From positions 1 through 43,313 of the forward strand of contig CAVODE010000006.1 of assembly GCA_963694535.1 (NCBI GenBank): 43,313 nt of DNA, written 5' to 3'. This stretch comes from UBA2979 sp963694535. GTDB lineage: Bacteria; Chloroflexota; Dehalococcoidia; UBA2979. The notes beneath the pieces are model-generated. The model was not told the origin of the DNA, did no database searches, and saw only the letters and a program-made list of their open reading frames with translations. Below are positions 40,709-43,313 of this stretch, piece by piece (position 1 is the first letter of the stretch; every line of letters starts with the position of its first letter). The position numbers and the translations under genes were made by a program.

Positions 40709-41377
40709 TCAGTAGTTTGAGACGTTCATATCTCTGGGGTAGATTCCAGTGGCAGAATAAACTGCGCGTTCAGCTATATTTGTTGCTCTGTCTGCTATCC
40801 GTTCAATATTGTGAGAAACCCACTGAAGATGAGTACTCGGGAGAATCGTTTGAGGATCGGCCACCATAATGCCTATTAATTCTTCATAGACGCGAGCGTA
40901 AATGGCGTCTACCTCATCATCTGCAGCGTTTACTGCATATGCCTTTTCAGGATCGGCATCTACGAAAGCCTCAACAGCGTTGCGGAGCATATCACGGGCT
41001 TTCGCAGCCATGATTGGGAGATCTATCAATGGTTTGACGAGTGGTTCATCTTGCATTGTTATCGTGATTCGAGCGATGCCCTCTGCGTGATCTCCCATTC
41101 GCTCTAAATCAATCATGACGGACGAAACGGAGACTATTACTCGAAGATCTGTTGCTAAGGGAGCTTGCTGAGCCAATAGCTTGAGCACTTCGTCCTGAGT
41201 TTCATAATTGAGCTCGTCAATTATTGAATCGCCGTCTACTACAGTTTGCGCAAGAGCCACATCGCGCTCGATGAGACTTTGCATAGCTCGGTCCAGAGCT
41301 CTGTCAACATGCGAGCTCATTTCCAGAACTGAGTTCAAGGCATCCTTGATTTGCTTTTGAAATTCTTCTCGTGGCAC
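40709..41377 (-). CDS. phoU: PhoU phosphate-signalling regulator
   Basis: A 222-residue all-helical protein with two PhoU three-helix bundles. Each bundle has the metal-binding acidic motif: VDGDSIIDELNYETQDEVL near residues 48-66 and VNAADDEVDAIYARVYEELI near residues 148-167, plus LERMGDHAEGIARI and IERIADRATNIAERAVY. PhoU restrains the Pst transporter and its sensor kinase when phosphate is plentiful. It is divergent from pstS across 241 bases. No PhoR/PhoB pair is visible. Confidence 0.94.
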   Translation of the reverse strand: MPREEFQKQIKDALNSVLEMSSHVDRALDRAMQSLIERDVALAQTVVDGDSIIDELNYETQDEVLKLLAQQAPLATDLRVIVSVSSVMIDLERMGDHAEGIARITITMQDEPLVKPLIDLPIMAAKARDMLRNAVEAFVDADPEKAYAVNAADDEVDAIYARVYEELIGIMVADPQTILPSTHLQWVSHNIERIADRATNIAERAVYSATGIYPRDMNVSNY

Positions 41378-41618
41378 CTGTCAACCTCGTTATTTTCGAT
41401 AATCACACTAATGGGTGAATAAGTGTAGACGAATATTACCACTATAAAATAAATTTGAAAATCGTGAGTATGTAAATTTGCCGATCATCATTTGTTAACA
41501 ATTGTCCTTCAATATGTAATGAGACCTCACTTTTTAACTGAAATGAGGATATTGGTGTAAAAAATCACACCGGACAAAATATGAAATTTGAAAGTAAAAA
41601 AGATTGAGGTAAAACAGA
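41378..41618. promoter_or_regulatory. phoU-pstS divergent regulatory region
   Basis: This 241-base spacer holds a TTGTTAACAA palindrome (41492-41501), a CCTCA/TGAGG stem (41525-41546) and GGTGT/ACACC arms (41554-41571) before pstS. Some may bind the phosphate regulator, but I find no clear Pho-box repeats. Promoters for both genes are expected here. Confidence 0.35.
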
Positions 41619-42578
41619 GTGAGTAAATTTAACTCTTTTTCATCAATGCTAAAAGAGTCGATCATGTTGTCTATTTTGGCTCTTTTTACCTTGGCGACGA
41701 TTGCTTGTAGTAGTTCTAGCGATAGCTCAGTGTCGAGCCTCTCTGGGGCGATTGCAATTGATGGTTCTTCAACCGTTTACCCGATTACTGAGGCGATAGC
41801 TGAGGAATTTCAGATCGCAAATCCAGACACTCGTGTAACAGTGGGTGTGTCTGGCACCGGTGGTGGATTCACGAAATTCTGTGTTGGTGAGACCGATATT
41901 TCTGGCGCGTCCCGTCCAATCAAGGACAAGGAGCAGATGATGTGTGTCGAAAACGGTATTGATTTTATGGAGCTGCGAGTAGGTCTTGATGGTTTAGCGA
42001 TTGTAAAGAATAAAGAGAATGGTTACCTCGATGATTTATCTCTGGATCAATTAGCCAAAATTTGGGGACCAGCGTCCGAAGACAGTGTGATGAAGTGGAG
42101 TCAGGTAGACAGCTCATTCCCAGCTGAGGATATTGACCTATATGGACCTGGCACTGATTCAGGTACATTCGACTTCTTCACTGAAGAGGTAAATGGGGAG
42201 GGTGGTGCATCACGTGGTGATTACACCCCTTCGGAGGATGACAATGTTCTTGTAACTGGGATCGCAGGTAATAAGCACTCCATGGGCTACTTTGGGTATG
42301 CGTATTATGAAGAAAACATGGACAAACTAGGTGTCGTAAAAGTCAATGGTGTTACTCCTAGCAATGAGACCGTTACTAACGGTAGCTACGTACTCTCTCG
42401 CCCACTCTACATCTATGTGAGCATCAAATCTCTTCAGGATAAAGAGCAGGTTCGCGAGTTTGTTCGTTATTACATGTCCGACGAGGGAATCTCAATGGTT
42501 ACTGAGGTTGGGTATTCCAATGTGCCGGCAGATGAGCTCGAAGCATCACGGAGGGCTGTGGAAGAATCAATTCAATAA
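41619..42578 (+). CDS. pstS: Phosphate-binding lipoprotein PstS
   Basis: 319 residues. A signal peptide ends in the lipobox ATIAC with Cys30, followed by a Ser-rich tether. The binding domain has IDGSSTVYPITEAIAEEF near residue 48, SGTGGGFTKFC near residue 79, the GASRPI segment, GPGTDSGTFDFF near residue 176 and the SYVLSRPLYIYV segment. These are the PstS phosphate-contacting regions. The start is GTG after GAGGTAAAAC. A hairpin terminator follows the gene before pstC. Confidence 0.94.
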   Translation: MSKFNSFSSMLKESIMLSILALFTLATIACSSSSDSSVSSLSGAIAIDGSSTVYPITEAIAEEFQIANPDTRVTVGVSGTGGGFTKFCVGETDISGASRPIKDKEQMMCVENGIDFMELRVGLDGLAIVKNKENGYLDDLSLDQLAKIWGPASEDSVMKWSQVDSSFPAEDIDLYGPGTDSGTFDFFTEEVNGEGGASRGDYTPSEDDNVLVTGIAGNKHSMGYFGYAYYEENMDKLGVVKVNGVTPSNETVTNGSYVLSRPLYIYVSIKSLQDKEQVREFVRYYMSDEGISMVTEVGYSNVPADELEASRRAVEESIQ

Positions 42579-42598
42579 AAGAGTTATTCAACTTAGTT

Positions 42599-42637
42599 AG
42601 AGTAACGGATGACCCTGAGCATCTTCTACTCTTTTTT
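42599..42637 (+). terminator. Terminator or attenuator between pstS and pstC
   Basis: AGAGTA (42599-42604) pairs with TACTCT (42627-42632), with an inner GATG/CATC stem, and five T follow. It lies 20 bases after the pstS stop and would lower pstC expression relative to pstS, which matches the need for more binding protein than permease. Confidence 0.65.
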
Positions 42638-42686
42638 AGTTATAATTCTCTGGACGCAGCACAAAATCAAGTCATCAAGTAGTTGT

Positions 42687-42702
42687 AATCCCAGTCGGGA
42701 TT
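42687..42702. repeat. Short hairpin in the pstC leader
   Basis: AATCCC and GGGATT flank a four-base loop, 16 bases upstream of the pstC ATG. No T-run follows. It may influence access to the GGGGG-rich ribosome site of pstC, or be a chance dyad. Confidence 0.3.
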
Positions 42703-42718
42703 AAATACGGTGGGGGCC

Positions 42719-43313
42719 ATGTTGATAGAGGTAAATCCACTTGAGCGGCGTTACCGCCAAAATTTCCGGAGTAACATCGGCGGCCATTTGATCGGCGCGG
42801 TTTTGTTTCTATGTGCGAGTGTGACTGTGATAACTACTCTAGGGATAGTTGCAATTCTTCTTTTCGAAGGATTGTCTTTCTTCAAGGAAGTCAGCGCATT
42901 CGAATTTTTTACCGGGACCAAATGGACACCACTTTTTACGTCGAAAGGTTTTGGTGTTCTGCCCCTAGTGTCGGGTACGCTTTTGATTGGTATCGGAGCA
43001 GCACTTGTGGCGCTACCACTCGGGACCCTGACGGCTATTTTTCTTTCAGAATATGCATCTCCTCGGGTTCGTTCGATTTTGAAGCCATCAGTTGAGGTGC
43101 TCTCAGGTATTCCAACAGTTGTATATGGATATTTTGCCCTAACGTTTATTTCTCCTTTTATTAAGGAGTACATTTGGCCTGATGCAGGCCCATATATGGC
43201 GATTTCGGCAATTATTGTTGTGGGAATTATGATTGTACCTATTATTGCTTCGATATCTGATGATGCCTTGCGGGCAGTTCCGAAGGAGTTGCGTGAGGCT
43301 GCATATGCAGTTG
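42719..43313 (+). CDS. pstC: Phosphate ABC permease PstC (cut by window edge)
   Basis: The frame from the ATG at 42719-42721 runs to the right edge, 198 codons so far. It opens with a cytoplasmic segment, then membrane helices near residues 25-48 (AVLFLCASVTVITTLGIVAI), 82-104 (PLVSGTLLIGIGAALVALPLG) and 126-145. The segment SVEVLSGIPTVVYGYFAL near residue 124 and the DDALRAVPKELREAAYA loop near residue 182 are the PstC/EAA-type motifs. With PstS it forms the high-affinity phosphate importer. The rest, and pstA and pstB, lie outside. Confidence 0.9.
   Translation, partial: MLIEVNPLERRYRQNFRSNIGGHLIGAVLFLCASVTVITTLGIVAILLFEGLSFFKEVSAFEFFTGTKWTPLFTSKGFGVLPLVSGTLLIGIGAALVALPLGTLTAIFLSEYASPRVRSILKPSVEVLSGIPTVVYGYFALTFISPFIKEYIWPDAGPYMAISAIIVVGIMIVPIIASISDDALRAVPKELREAAYAV

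Noticed and set aside
42751..43173. Long frame on the minus strand opposite pstC.
   Set aside because: The plus-strand frame is a clear PstC with membrane helices and permease motifs; the minus frame has no family features.

Overview
The window is ordinary bacterial chromosome, about 43 kb, densely packed with genes in short runs on both strands. I see no rRNA, tRNA, CRISPR array, insertion sequence or prophage. The gene set suggests a free-living Chloroflexota, probably Dehalococcoidia or SAR202-like. The reasons are an acyl-CoA dehydrogenase, a double-length CaiB/BaiF CoA-transferase, a lipoprotein sortase, a secreted multi-repeat protein, many TTG/GTG starts and a mycobacterial-type CysM/sulfur-carrier/JAMM cysteine cluster. 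That placement is inference from gene content; no marker phylogeny was run.

Left part (1-10.7 kb): the start of a Nudix hydrolase (cut by the window edge) and an acyl-CoA dehydrogenase, both on the minus strand, with two tandem palindromes upstream. Next is dnaA on the plus strand, which apparently starts at an ATT codon and whose ATPase and DNA-binding motifs are altered. Then come nadD-obgE, a methyltransferase, XdhC-type proteins on both sides of ychF, trmO, rpsT with a leader that can hide its ribosome site, a Cys-rich domain fused to a truncated haemoglobin, and a UbiE-type methyltransferase.

Middle part (10.7-22.5 kb): a rightward run of a MOSC protein, NuoE-like and NuoF-like subunits, a lipoprotein sortase, then the purine genes purH, purM, a CoA-binding protein and purF. 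A small membrane protein, a stop-interrupted small frame, a zinc-type dehydrogenase, a Trm112-like protein and folK follow.

Sulfur island (22.5-28.9 kb, minus strand): thrC, a NIL-domain protein, sulfur carrier 3, an Rrf2 regulator, cysK, carrier 2, a MoeB-like E1 enzyme, carrier 1, cysM and a JAMM peptidase. Each of the three fold-type II PLP enzymes has its own CysO-like carrier nearby, with one E1 and one JAMM peptidase shared. The cysM/carrier/JAMM part matches the known mycobacterial thiocarboxylate cysteine pathway. The threefold pairing, the Gly-Gly-Gln tail on carrier 2 and the thrC-NIL-carrier trio go beyond it and are the best candidates here for something undescribed.

Right part (29-43.3 kb): an MFS exporter, the CaiB/BaiF double protein, the secreted repeat protein, rnhA, the coenzyme A genes coaX and coaBC, tsaD, a MutY-like glycosylase gene broken by a frameshift and lacking its catalytic Glu, a metallo-beta-lactamase-fold hydrolase, and a phosphate-uptake locus (phoU, pstS and the start of pstC).
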